Of a DNA stretch of 64,000 nt, positions 42,477-54,529 are shown piece by piece. The notes beneath the pieces were generated by a model. That model did no database searches. It was not told where the DNA came from and saw nothing but the letters and a program-made list of their open reading frames with translations. Position 1 is the first letter of the stretch, and each line of letters starts with the position of its first letter. Origin of the DNA: Antennarius striatus (Eukaryota; Chordata; Actinopteri; Lophiiformes; Antennariidae); assembly GCF_040054535.1 (NCBI RefSeq), contig NC_090785.1:7189501-7253500 (forward strand), given 5' to 3'. Position numbers and translations under genes: made by a program.

Positions 42477-44845
42477 TCAGAAATTTTCTTTGTTGAAGTA
42501 AAACTTGGTTTTTCGGGGATCCACATCTGAATATTTGGCACATTTCTTTGCCAAGACTTTAGCCAGAGCCTCTGGGCCACATAGGAACGTTCCAACCACT
42601 GACCTGAGGAAATTAACAAAAAACAGGATTAGGTTAATGTTATGGGTTTTTTTTGCTTTGCAGAGCTGTTCTATAAATTAACAAGGACATTCACTTTCAC
42701 TGTACTTTCAGAACAAGCTTAGAGACATGGATCCCTGTGGTCCCGTGTCCATCTGTCATCTGTCTAAAATAGATCAGCTCATCTGAATCACCAGCGTCTC
42801 TAAATATAGTTCAGGTCGCCATGATGTCAGCGACAAGATACTACCAGATCCGGAAAGGGTCCATCCTCCGAACAAACGAGGTTCTGGAGAAAACCGTTGG
42901 TCGTTCTCTGACTATGAGGATCCTAACAAGCTGCTGAAGAAGCTCATGTACATTTTTTTTTTAAACAGATTAAGATAAAATAAACTAATATGAGCTTGAA
43001 TACCATCCCTCCAAAATTATTTGGCATTTCTAATGGTCCCTTTCCATAAACCTGTAAACTGTCTAACAGTCTATAAGCTGTGAAAGCTGAAGGTTTTATC
43101 TACATTCTGAACTTTGGATGGATTTCTAGCAGAAATTATGAATGCATATTGCAAATATTAGAATGGTACACCGGCGAAAATGTCATTCATGCGTTTTGAA
43201 GGAAAATGTTTCACTGAAAGTTGCTCAGTAGAATGAAATGTCAGTGTGAAACAGGCACCACGCAACAATTTGGCATGATATGAGGATGCTGTATGAAAAT
43301 AAAACCGGTTTTATAACCCAGACAAAAACACTGAAGGGATCGAGTCCATTATACCCAGCAGAAGAAAAGGGTTTCGTCTTACGTGGGGTTCTCTTGGCGG
43401 ACTTGTTCAAACTCATTTCCCCAGTCGGGTCTGCCATAGTAGGTTTTCTGCTTGAGCCCAGTGACGGCGTCTTTGTCCTGATCGAAGCGAACCATCACGT
43501 GATCAGCCTGTTACGAAATAAGAAAAGACACACAGGTGAGTTTAAGCTTAAAACGCACCACTCAGATTTGAATGGGGATCTGGTCTCTGACTCATTCACA
43601 CACAAACACACATGGCTTTGGTCCCATCTGGTCAGGTAGAGCTTGTAAGTGAGGAAATCCCCCATTCCTCTTTCTTCCATCTCTTTCTCCAGAACCTGCA
43701 GTAGATCAGCAAACCACTCAAAGGCGTACGTTTCCCTGCAGAGCCAATAAAAGTAGATCTGAAACGAGGAAACAGACACGGGCATGTTAACAATGACTTC
43801 TTACAAAAGAGTTGGCCAACGCTGTGCGACGTGTTTTGATGCATTGTGAAAACAGCTCATCTCACATCCATCAACTGCAGCTCGTCTGTCAACACCGTGA
43901 AAAGGATATATAGGTTAGATTGTCAGTGCACGACATGCACTTTCGACTACACACCTTCTTTGTTCGCAGTTTTGGGTTGGAGTCCTTAAACTTGTACCAG
44001 ATTGACTTGAGGATCGAGGCGAAGGGAGTGACTCCGATGCCGGCACCAACCAGCATGCTGACCTCATAGTCAAAAACATCCTCGCTGGCAGTGCCAAATG
44101 GCCCATCCACACCCATTCTGAGAAATGACATTAAGTAAACTCCTGTCAGGCCAATAATACACCACAGGTGGCAAGCAAAACATGTCAGAAACCACATTCA
44201 GGTTGATAACTCCAGAGAAAAATGATGATTAGTCAAACGGCAGAAATCCTTGGTCATGTAGGTCATGAGAGATTTTTGTGTTGGATAAAGTCAGCAGCAC
44301 TTGATAAGGTTGAAGACATTTTACATCTCAACCAAGAGGCCCCTTCAGTTCTGAACAGCTGCTGTGAAAAATGGATGGATGGATGGATGGGTGAGTTGTT
44401 GTGTGGGTGGATGTACTTACTTTGGCCCCTGTGCCCCCTCTGGTAGCTGCTGCATGATTTCAATGAGCTTGTCTGTCCAGTCCCCAGCAGAGCGGATGTG
44501 TACACTAAAGAAATCCTCCTCGGGGGCAGAGGTCATGGTGAACGGATGCCACTCCAGCTGGGAGATGGCCGGGCAGTTGAGGAAGACGTACTGACCCACT
44601 TCCATTTTGAAACCGTTCTTCACCATCTGCAACTCCAGCACCTTAGACGGCCGCATCACGATCTGAAAATGCAGAAAACCATTTTAAAAATCACTGTGAC
44701 GTAGCTTGCAGAAGAATTCACAGGGCTTAGATGAATGGTGAATCCAACGTACCCTCCTGTATGTGACGGTCTGCGTGTAACGAATGAACCGCAGCACGCG
44801 TTCACAAAGATACAGGATCATTGGTGCGATGACCCACATCCAGGT
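42477..44845 (-). CDS. nox1: nox1 exons 8-13: FAD/NADPH dehydrogenase domain
   Basis: [20 protein letters not shown] closes the membrane part. Next come [30 protein letters not shown] with HPFT (flavin isoalloxazine contact), [89 protein letters not shown], and [14 protein letters not shown] with CGP (NADPH binding). It ends FYFNKENF and TGA at 42479-42477. All residues expected for catalysis are present. Confidence 0.95.
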
Positions 44846-47787
44846 CTGAAAATGAAAAAAGCAAACCGTAAACAATCGTTTTACTTGTATTAGGTGTTGT
44901 TAAGTTGTTGCATGACAAACTAAAAAAAGTAAAACGTCTTTTAAAATAAAAAAAAATAAGAACCTGTGGGAATCCTCCAGCAAACTGAGGCATTGGGCAC
45001 TGGGGAATCCGTCCCCAGTCGTCTGTGCGGTCTTTACAGAGGCTGTAGTTATGTGGTGGATTGGTAGTCTGCTGACTCCTCACAATACGCCTGCAGAGGA
45101 ACAGATGAGTTAAAACAAATCAATATCATCAATGTTTCATCAATAAACAAACAGACAGACAAAATTTTAAAAAACTAGGTAAGCTGAAATCTTTCCCTTA
45201 CCCGGCTCCGTGAAAGACAAGACCAATAAAGAAGACGATGAAGAGATGGTGGGTGTACCAGAAGACCTCGAAGTAGCTGCGTCTGATGACTTCCATGGAG
45301 GAGGTGATGATGATGATGAGGGCCAGAGTGATGATGACTCCTGTGAGGCCAGCAATGGTGGTGAAGGCGAGGTAGTTCGGATTTTGCTGCGGATCCTGAA
45401 GCACAAGAAGAGGAAGGTGACGATGTGGATCATTCATTAAGAGTTGATGATGATGATGATGATGATGAAGATAACCATTAAACAGAAAAAGTTTTTCCTG
45501 CCTGAGTTTCAAACAACCGTCCAACACAAACCCAGAAAAGCATCTCAACAATGACGGGATGGATTATCAAGTCGACTGTCAGACACCTGCCTGGTTTTTA
45601 CTTAATTTATTGCGGTAACTTGATTAGAATTATTTCTAATAACTTACAAGGTTCATTTTGCGCATTGGGTTCAGGTAGGTCGTGTTGTGTGTGTCGGCCA
45701 GGTCGGATAATGCTGTGCTTAGCTTATCATAGACTCCCAGTCTGCTGTTGTTGTACCACTCCAAGTTCAGCAAATGGGCAATCACATGAACCGCTGTCAG
45801 CACAAAGAGAGGACAAGTCGAATGAAGATAGAGCAAATCAACAGCCTCATGTCCTCAGGTCTAAAAAGGTTTCATTTGTTGTGCTGAAGGTAAATCACCG
45901 CTGATAAGAAAAGAGGAAATACACCTTTAGTAAATAGCCTAGTTGTTAGCATTCAACCACCCTCCCCCACGGAAATTGTGACCATGATCACCTTAATTTT
46001 AGACATTGACCTTTGGGTGGAGGAGGATGCAGATAGAAAAAGACTTCACCATGTGTCACAAATGTAGAGAGAAGAACAATTGTCTACTGTCAGGCTTTAA
46101 CAATTAATTCTGTTCATCTTCAAGTAGAAATGAGGACTGAAAGAAAAAAAATGCTTGCATCAGTTCACCTGTCATCAGAGCTATTGTGTATGCAACCAGC
46201 TTGTGGAAACTCAGATTTTTGTCAAGTTGTTTCCTCATTGTTCTGCCACAACACTGAAAGATAAAGACAAGAAAATGAGGCAAGAAGGAAAATTCACACC
46301 TTTCCAAAGCAGTTATGGAAACCTGTGTCTTGTTATCGTGCAAAAAAATCAATTTCCAATTGTTAATAGGAATTTTTGCAGTCATGGAAAAAACATAACA
46401 AAAACACTCTGTGGTACTCTGGTTAAATATGTTAAAATGAGCACAAAATTAGACAAAATATTAAAATTAATCTTAATCTTATTTTAATCTTATTTTATTT
46501 AATCTTAAAAAAATCTTAAAAACAGTAACTGATTAAAAAAAGAAAATTTCCGTATGCTGCTCACTTCAGAGACCATGCATTTAAAAATAAAAAAATCATG
46601 CAAAACTGCAACCCTGCATGTCATCTTGTGTGTTTTGTCAGAAAGAATAGTATCTGGAGGAAGGTCACGCTGCAGTGTCACGCAACAACACGACACTCCC
46701 GCAGATATTTCCTTCACCTCATACAAACAGTTTCGAAGGTGCAGCGTGTAATAAATGTGTCTGGGCCCTACTTTGAACGCTTAAACCGACGTAGAGACAA
46801 TGGACAAAACCCGGTTTGAAATGTGTTTCCAATATTATTATTATCACATAAATTCATTTATAGTTATCCTACGCCAGGTATCACTTTTATAAATAATATA
46901 ACACCTATAAATACCAGGAGCGCTTTAGATTCCAGCTCAGGGCTGGAATTTAACTGCAGAGCTTCAGAACCTCAAGTTGATCAGTTGAAGATCACACGAT
47001 CGGTTTGTGAGGCAGATCAATACATGCCCACCCAAATACAGTACATTCATGCATACATATACAAATGCATGGATACATGCATTGGCTTCTTATTTCTCCT
47101 ATGTCTTTAATTTGTTTTCCTCGTGCAACAAAATCAACACGACCTACTCCTCAAAACTGCAAGTATTTATATTTATATTTGATTTTATATTTACAGTTCT
47201 ATTCATTTTATGTGTACTAGAACAATAATAATAATGACGCTGCTGTCGGTAAAGCGCGCTTAGGCGCGGAGATCTCACCCCGAAGGAGCCTCGGACCAGG
47301 GACAGCAGGTTCCTGCACACCGGGAGGAGGATCAGCAAGCAGTTGAAGTTGAGGACAGCAGCTGGAGCTCTGGCCCAAGCCAAAGCAGACTGAAAGATGA
47401 TCCACTCTTATGAATCACAACTCCATTGATAAATGAAGGAAAATTCGGCTGTTCTCTTTTACTCACCCCCAACAGATGACGCGTGTAGTAGAACTGATCC
47501 CCTAAATCGTAGAAAAAGTAAAACCAAACGAAAAGAAAGATGTTGATGGCCATCCATACCACCTGTAAACACATCCCAAATCATGTTTCAGTTCACTAAG
47601 ATAGACGTTCATTCAAAAACAGACCCATCTTTTATTTCTAACTAGGAGTAATTGCTGTTTAGATCAGATCCGGGCATCTTTTACGCACGCTTGGTCACAC
47701 TTAGTCCTCTTCTATACTTTCCTGTGGCTATAATGAACTCACCAGTATTAAGGACGTCAGTCCATTGTTGACTATCCAGTTACTCAT
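42477..47787 (-). CDS. nox1: NADPH oxidase 1, 13 exons, complete
   Basis: Catalytic subunit of a superoxide-producing oxidase in the plasma or endosomal membrane. Electrons pass from NADPH to FAD, two haems and then O2. Exons on the minus strand: 47787-47743, 47562-47467, 47389-47279, 46253-46169, 45793-45648, 45395-45202, 45090-44964, 44845-44753, 44662-44421, 44117-43955, 43758-43612, 43507-43383, 42603-42477 (1,701 nt, 566 aa; human 564). Haem ligands are H101 and H115 (FHK and AVH) and H210 and H223 (YTHH and FHGA). [10 protein letters not shown] at about 338 binds [14 protein letters not shown] at about 404 binds NADPH, and the C-terminus is KENF. Sequons lie at N127 and N149 in an extracellular loop. 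The neighbours CSTF2 and XKRX identify it as NOX1 rather than CYBB. It normally works with p22phox, NOXO1, NOXA1 and Rac. Confidence 0.96.
44964..47787 (-). CDS. nox1: nox1 exons 1-7: haem-bearing membrane domain
   Basis: The start [15 protein letters not shown] (ATG 47787-47785, AACATGA context) matches human MGNWVVNHWFSVLFL. It is followed by [53 protein letters not shown], the B-loop [32 protein letters not shown], and [19 protein letters not shown]. Six membrane helices can be seen. Exon 7 (45090-44964) encodes the third extracellular loop, with [19 protein letters not shown]. Its donor CAG|GTTCTT is poor compared with all other donors in the gene. Confidence 0.93.
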
Positions 47788-49410
47788 GTTGGTGACTTTA
47801 TCCCGACTCCCAGCACCTGCCTCGTCTACCTCTTTACTTCTGTTTTTATCTCAGCCCAGACTCCTCCTTCCTCCACAGGTGATGAGACACCAGGAAGAAA
47901 AAAAGAAAGAGAGGACATTGCGTTGTTCAGGAAGTTAGGAGGGATTTTTCTCATAGAGAAGAATGGCCACATTCCCACCAGCAATTAACTTTAGGAATGA
48001 GGAACTGTAACAACAACGTGCTTCTGGATTGGTCGCATCCAACCATTTAAATCTGGTGGGTCGGGTTTTAAAAAAAAAAAAAGTATTTATTTATTGGTTC
48101 CAAACCAAAAGCCATGCTCATTAACTCTCTAAATAAGTCTCCCATGCGTCAAGACATTTTATTTCGTGGATCAAAATTCAGTATTCACCAAAAAATTAGA
48201 CATTATTGAATTCATGATGGGGCACGCCAGATTAACATTATCTACACTGTATATGTAAGGAAGGTGATATTAAAACATTCAACTTCTCTGTATCTGTAAG
48301 TATTGTGTGGGTAAAACTATTATCAGATAAAGAAATCTTTATAATGGTGTGATATCGGTCTTCTACACTCACCAGTGTTCCACTTCTGTTCAATAACTGT
48401 TACAGGAAATAATTTCAACATGGGAGAAATTTTTACATTGTTGGAAGTTTTGGTCACAGCGGAGACAAAAACGTGCGACGAACTGATGTTTTATTTTTTA
48501 GAACTGAGACAAGAATGAGTTTAGACTTATTTTATTTAGCTTTCAAGTAGAACAGTAGTAGTCAAGGCAGTGAAAGAAAATGTAGAACCTTAATAAAAAT
48601 AAAACAAACAAACAAGCAAAGTGAATGCACCCCGGTGACGGTGAAGCCAATTCATTGTCAGTACAGTAAATGCATCAATGTTAAAAGACATAACTCTTGT
48701 TTTATTTCAAGGCCACCACATCGGATAACACACAACAGAAGGTATTGTTTACATCAGGTTTACTGCGTATGAGGAAGGTAAGTTCATCCTCTGACCTTTT
48801 CTTGCCTTCCTGCTCTTTTTTTTATTTATTTTTTAGCTCATTTTAGTGCAAACCATGTGCAAAGGGAGCGTTCACGGCGTGAAAAACCCTGAAGGGAAGT
48901 AGACAGTGGATGTTCCTGGGTACTTTGGACACACTTGGCGTGTTTCCCACACACCTGGCCCAGTCCAGTGCATGAGCCACTGCTGCCTTCTCAACACTGC
49001 CTTTGTGCATCGGTGCATATCTCTAAAGCTACATTCGTAGGTATGCCAAGGCTTTGCGGTGTGTATGCAATCATCTCTGATAACGACGCTTGGAGTTGAC
49101 CTTAGTCTCATTCAGAACCATGAATGAATAAACTTTGAGTACGCTCAAGACAAAATGACATAATCTTTTTTTTTTTTTCCTCTAACACATCACAATTCTA
49201 ACTCAAATGCTCGGGTCTGCAGCTGGTAGCATCATATGGGATGCATTTCTACAGCAGACAACTTAAATTTCTATGCATTTTATTCTGCAAAAAAAGCCCC
49301 CATCAGGCTGCTTCCACAATGTTGTCAACTATAGTTGTCTCCTGCTCTCCAGATCAGATTTTCAGGATGGATGTTTTTTGAGTTTTCGTGGGTTCAAGCA
49401 GCTCCAACGA
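47788..49410. other. Intergenic: nox1 upstream DNA and xkrx 3' UTR
   Basis: No gene. The part next to 47788 must hold the nox1 promoter, but no clear core motif was recognised. A minus-strand AATAAA (tttatt, 49279-49284), about 130 bp below the xkrx stop, is a candidate poly(A) signal for xkrx. Confidence 0.5.
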
Positions 49411-50162
49411 TTAGTCCTGCCCCAACAGCAGAGTGGCAGTGGTTGAGTACGAAGGTACCTGGGGCTCTTGTTCGTCTCTCGTGTCTCTATGGCAACAGAC
49501 GCAGTGCAAGCAGTCGTGGACGTTGTGTTTGAACAGGCGTCTTGTAGGGTGACAGAACTCATAGAATAGCAGCATGAAGAGCACCGACAGGCTGTAGCAG
49601 ATCAGCAGCTGGACGGCCAGCAGGGGCGAACACACGTACTCGTAGAAGTCTGATTTGTAGAGGTACCAGAGCGTGATGAGGACGCTGTTCTCCAGGAAGC
49701 GTCCGCAGTAGTATATGGCAAGGCGGTCCCAGCGCTGCTTCCTCTCTATGAGCTCGTCGCTGTTGAGGTCCAGCTGCACAGCCGACCAGCAGAACATGTT
49801 GATGAAGGCGTAGAGCAGTGTGAACATGCTCAGCACCATGACGGTGCCCAGCTTAGAGAAGTTTTTCTCCACGTCTTTAACCAGCGTGCCTTTTCTAGCC
49901 CAGAATTCAACCCAAGGGAGGAAGAAGAAGAATAGCAGGCTGCCCATGCCGACGAGGATCATCCAGTGCGTGAGAGCCGTGCTGAAGAGGACCAGAGCGG
50001 TGATCCGAGTAGCGATCTCCAACCCTCTCCACACAATCATGCAAAGGTAGGCCACAGGGCGCAAGCGTATCTTGTAGTCATCGTATATAATCTGGATGGC
50101 CAGCGTGCTGCAGACGAGAGCCCCGTATGTGATGGAGATGAGAGTGATGGCCATTAAAGTCA
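49411..50162 (-). CDS. xkrx: xkrx exon 3: C-terminal membrane half and tail
   Basis: Phase-1 acceptor (TTTCCACAG before 50162). Encodes TLMAITLISITYGALVCSTL and about five further helices. It ends HDCLHCVCCHRDTRDEQEPQ, then VPSYSTTATLLLGQD and a stop at 49411-49413. CLHCVCC is a likely palmitoylation cluster (inference). Confidence 0.95.
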
Positions 50163-53100
50163 CTGTGGAAACAGATAGTGTTTTACTTTATAAATAACAG
50201 CATCACATTGTGGCTTCATTTAAAAATTCCATTAATTGTCCAAAGGAAAACGTAACAGAAAAGCAAAAAAAAAAAAAACCCCACCCCATTACCTCGATGT
50301 TGGGTAACTATTATGAAAAGGCACATCTTGGAGGATGTGTGTCTATGGTTTTAATAAAAAATACGGAGCAATTTTTTGAGTGAAAAATAAATATTAACAT
50401 TTTTTAAATTCCCAAAACGCACTATGAAAACGCCCTAATTGCATGGGAAAAAGGTTTGTATAATGTACAGAACTTTTTTTTTAATGATTACAGATGTACA
50501 GTACTTCATTACATCAGGATGCACCCTGGTGCATTTCTAACTCCTCGATTATCCTTACGTCTTGCGGGAAGAAAATATTTCTCCTGGATGGTGGCGTAGA
50601 GCTGCAGTGTCAGCTGAGGTGCAGAACCCAGAAAAGCCTGGATGACTGCGGTGCGCTTGAAGGCGCTCCTGTGAGTGTTCAGGAGGCGCTCTGATTGGCC
50701 GATTTCCCACTCCAAAGGAATCTGGTCTCCCTTCTTCAGGGTAATCTTCCTGGAAATGGTAATATAAGGGTCCTCCCTCTTTCCTGCCCTGAAATAGATC
50801 ACCAGAGCCTGAATACACCTGCGGAGATAACAGAAATGACAATGGCGTGTTATATTTCTCCACCAGCAGGTGGCAGTATAGTAACGTTGATGCTATTTTG
50901 AAAGGACAGTATTCAGAATGTCTTTTTTAATATTTGATCATTACAGTCTGAAATTGTAAGAGTATCTAAAATACACAAATCATAGTATAAAATGTACTGT
51001 AATATAAAAAGTTTTTTTCCCCCAAGGACTTTAATATTAGATGTTTCATTGCTTGTCATGGACACAACATTGATCTCTGGAATGTCATCTCATATATCCA
51101 TCATGAAAAGACCTTTGTTATCACAGCTATTCAAACAAACGAACCATGTTGAGAATCCAGCAGAGGGCAGCCAGCGGACAGAAAACACACTGGTGAAGCC
51201 TGAAGGTAGGAGCAGAATGTATGTGGGTGTGGCACTCTTAAAGTTTGCAAGGTAAATGCTCCTTCTGTTCAGTCTCAGGGTGGAAATCAACACCTCTTAT
51301 AACGAGGAAAACATGTTTTTCACTCCAAGAAGTTTCCGTGAAAGAAGTGCAGACCTTCAACTTTCAAGAACCTGTCTGAACGCGAAACAAATACTGGAGA
51401 TTTATGTAGAAATTTTTATTTTCAGGCTGTTCTTTGGTGTTCCTTGTGACACAAACGTTAATAAAACCCTTTTCACAGCCACAGCGTTGAAGCTGAAACT
51501 AGCCGAACTCACCTTAACTGGAAATACAAGGTTTGCAAATGACATTAACCAATTATGAGAGCATTACAACCACAATAACACTTGTTAAACAACATGAAAC
51601 CGACAAAGTTACACAACTGTGCTCGACAGCTAACTCAGTACTCTGAGGATTTCTACTGCAGCGATGAATTTCACATCACTGTGCTGGAATGTTATCTTTT
51701 GGTCCAGAGTCTCAAATGCTGGACATCAGACAACAAGCAGACATGAATCTAGTTCTCTGTTAGGTATTTTCAAACGCTGTTGCGTCAGCTACAACTGGCA
51801 CAGAAACTGCACATGAGGCACAGCGCCAAGCTTCTGCAAACGTCCCTGAACTGGGTTTGACCCCAGCATTTGAGCGCTGCAGTGGAAAACCTCGTTGTTA
51901 TCTGGACGTGCACCGTTATCTCTGAACCAGCACCGAAAGCCGATAGAGACGAGAAGATGAGGGTCATTTGGGTTTTGGTGTTGGACGTCTGCGACAGAGC
52001 GACAGCAAAAGGCCCCAAAACGTGATTTACAGGCATCCTCTCTATGGAAACCTGGCAGGGCAGTGGACAGAAAGCACAGCAGAGGAGAGGAGAGGCCGAC
52101 TGAGCCGAGGCCAGCCTGCACTTAGGATTCTGTAAAGCAATCGAGGCAGACTGAATTTCACGTGGGGGGGGGGGCATTACTGATGAATACATTAGTCAAG
52201 AAAATCAATACCCAGGCTTCCAGAACAGGGCCTTGCAGATTTATAAAAGGAAGCGCAGGCTAGTGTTCCGTAATGGTCGCACAAATATGCAGATGTTTGT
52301 TTCATCAGCAGTGTGGTGTGACTTATAACTCATGAAAAAATACAGGAACTACCCTGACAAAGTCAAGATTATCATCCAGCAACCAAAATGACCTATAAAT
52401 CCTGTCCTGCAGGGAATCAGAGCATTCAGGAAATTCTTTCTGTAGTCGTTTAGCAAGATCTGGTCACTGGGGATTACACCATGAGAAACAACAGGGTGTG
52501 GAAAGGGTCAAAGAGACACGGAAAACAAGAAGTTGTACAAGCTGAGACTAGTCAAAGCTGACGGAGTATTCTGTGCCTAATTTGGGGGGGGGGGGGCATC
52601 CCTAAATAGACAGGTCAAAACAAGTACCAGCTAGCCTGGGAAAACCTCTTCTTAGAGCTCTTTTAACTGTATATGGGTGCTGACACCATCTGCTGAACTC
52701 AAAATAATTCTTTGCAGTTATCAGAGCTGACATTACACTCAAATCTAGCAGCCATGTTCTGCTCCACTGCGTACAAGATCAACAATTACGTCATCCCTCG
52801 GACACACAGGAAACCTCCCTTTATATCCAATTTAGTTACATGCTGTAAGTATATGTAAAGCTTCAGATAAAGCAGGAGAATAGATGGCTACTTCATATTT
52901 CTGTTGTAACCCCTAGAATTTATTTTCCCATATCACTTCTGCATTAAAAAAATATTTACTTGAAGCGTGTTGGAGATGCAGCCTCATGATCTGTATCTGA
53001 TATTACGAGTGTAGGCTCTAAAATGAGAGTGTGTAGTCAACAGATAAACTGTTTTCACTCTCAGGGTGGTCACTTTTTTTTTTCTTCAGCAGGATAATCC

Positions 53101-54491
53101 TGGATAGTTTATAGCTATGCTATCGGTGTTGCATGGCTCTGTGGAGGGATGTGTCTACTTTGGCGAATGACCTGAAAAATTAATGAAATTCCCATTAGCC
53201 TCAGCTGTACTTAGCGCTTAGTGATGTTGTTAGCATGCTAATATGCTGTAGTAATGGATGGCGATTGTGGTAAACAACACTTGGCTTTTTCATTTGGAGC
53301 ATATTAGCATTTTGCACAGCATCTTCCAAAAAGGAAGCAAAGGAAACGCTAGTGATCGTCATGGTGACAATGTTGTGACACCAATAGATGAGAGCAGTGT
53401 TAACGATGACACCTCCCTCCAGCCATGACAGCTACATCAACTGAACTGGGGATGAAAACAGTAGCCAAACTAAATACAGTCCATCCCAGGATAACTCCAA
53501 CTCACCAACAACGTCACCTCCTAAGAGATGTTTGCAGAAGTTAAGGATGTGGACGAAAACCACAACAACCTCACAGCAGAACCAATTGACTTTAATAGAC
53601 TAACTGCTACCAGGTAAGCTAATAGAACTACAAGATCATTTGGCTACACAAATGACAGATGAGCCAGTAACAACAGGGGCACACCCAGCCTGAGAAGAAC
53701 AATAGTGATTATATAGAATCCTCCCAAGGGAGCAACACCTGCAGGCTGGAAGCCAATAACCCGACCTGTCAACAATATGGAACGGCCTCCCAGGAACCCC
53801 AGAATGTAAGACGAAGAAATTCAAGAATTTGAATCGATGAGAAGATCATCGAAAACAACACCAGGGGGTAAAGACTGCAGCTACTCATCAACAGAGCAAT
53901 TACACAAGACAAGAGTAGGCAGGCCAACCACATCCATGGATAGGATCAGGGATCACATTAAAGTACACTGGACATAAAGACAGAACAAGACAACACTCCA
54001 GGACAATGTGATGTCATTCAGAAAAGACAAAAAACAAATCTGTTACGTGGTGTTGAAGAGATGGAATGATGATCAGGACATAAGGAGTGGAGCTACTAGA
54101 TACCATACAGGGTCTTATAGTATACGGGTATCCCACAGAGCAAAGGGAAACACACTCAGAGGCATAACCAACGGGCTGGGATGGCTTATGGGAACATCTG
54201 TGCCAAATATGGATTAGAAGTACAAAACACCAGAGAGAAGTGTCGACAACAACGACACCGCAACACAACTAAGGTTAGAGACCCTCGGAAGTTCAGGTTC
54301 AGCTGCTGACTAACCCGCCACACACACATAGAGGGAGCAGAGGAGGGCATGAGTGATAGATGTCATGTAGCATGAAGACGTAGCATGAAAAACATCAAGA
54401 CGCACCAGAGCTGCACGACTCCACAACACCCAGACCTCTGGCAGACGACCCGGGTTGGAGGAAGACCCATACCACACATTCCAAAACATGG

Positions 54492-54529
<38 letters not shown>

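Noticed and set aside
47144-47405. Two overlapping minus-strand frames in nox1 exon 3
   Set aside because: Only the frame with [20 protein letters not shown] is coding; the other is a frame shadow.
42477-47787. Calling the oxidase cybb (NOX2)
   Set aside because: The protein families are close, but CSTF2 and XKRX as direct neighbours match the NOX1 locus, and the [16 protein letters not shown] and [11 protein letters not shown] regions fit NOX1 at least as well.
53400-54310. Possible retroelement body in xkrx intron 1
   Set aside because: Composition suggests an old coding element, but no motif could be named with confidence, so no family was assigned.
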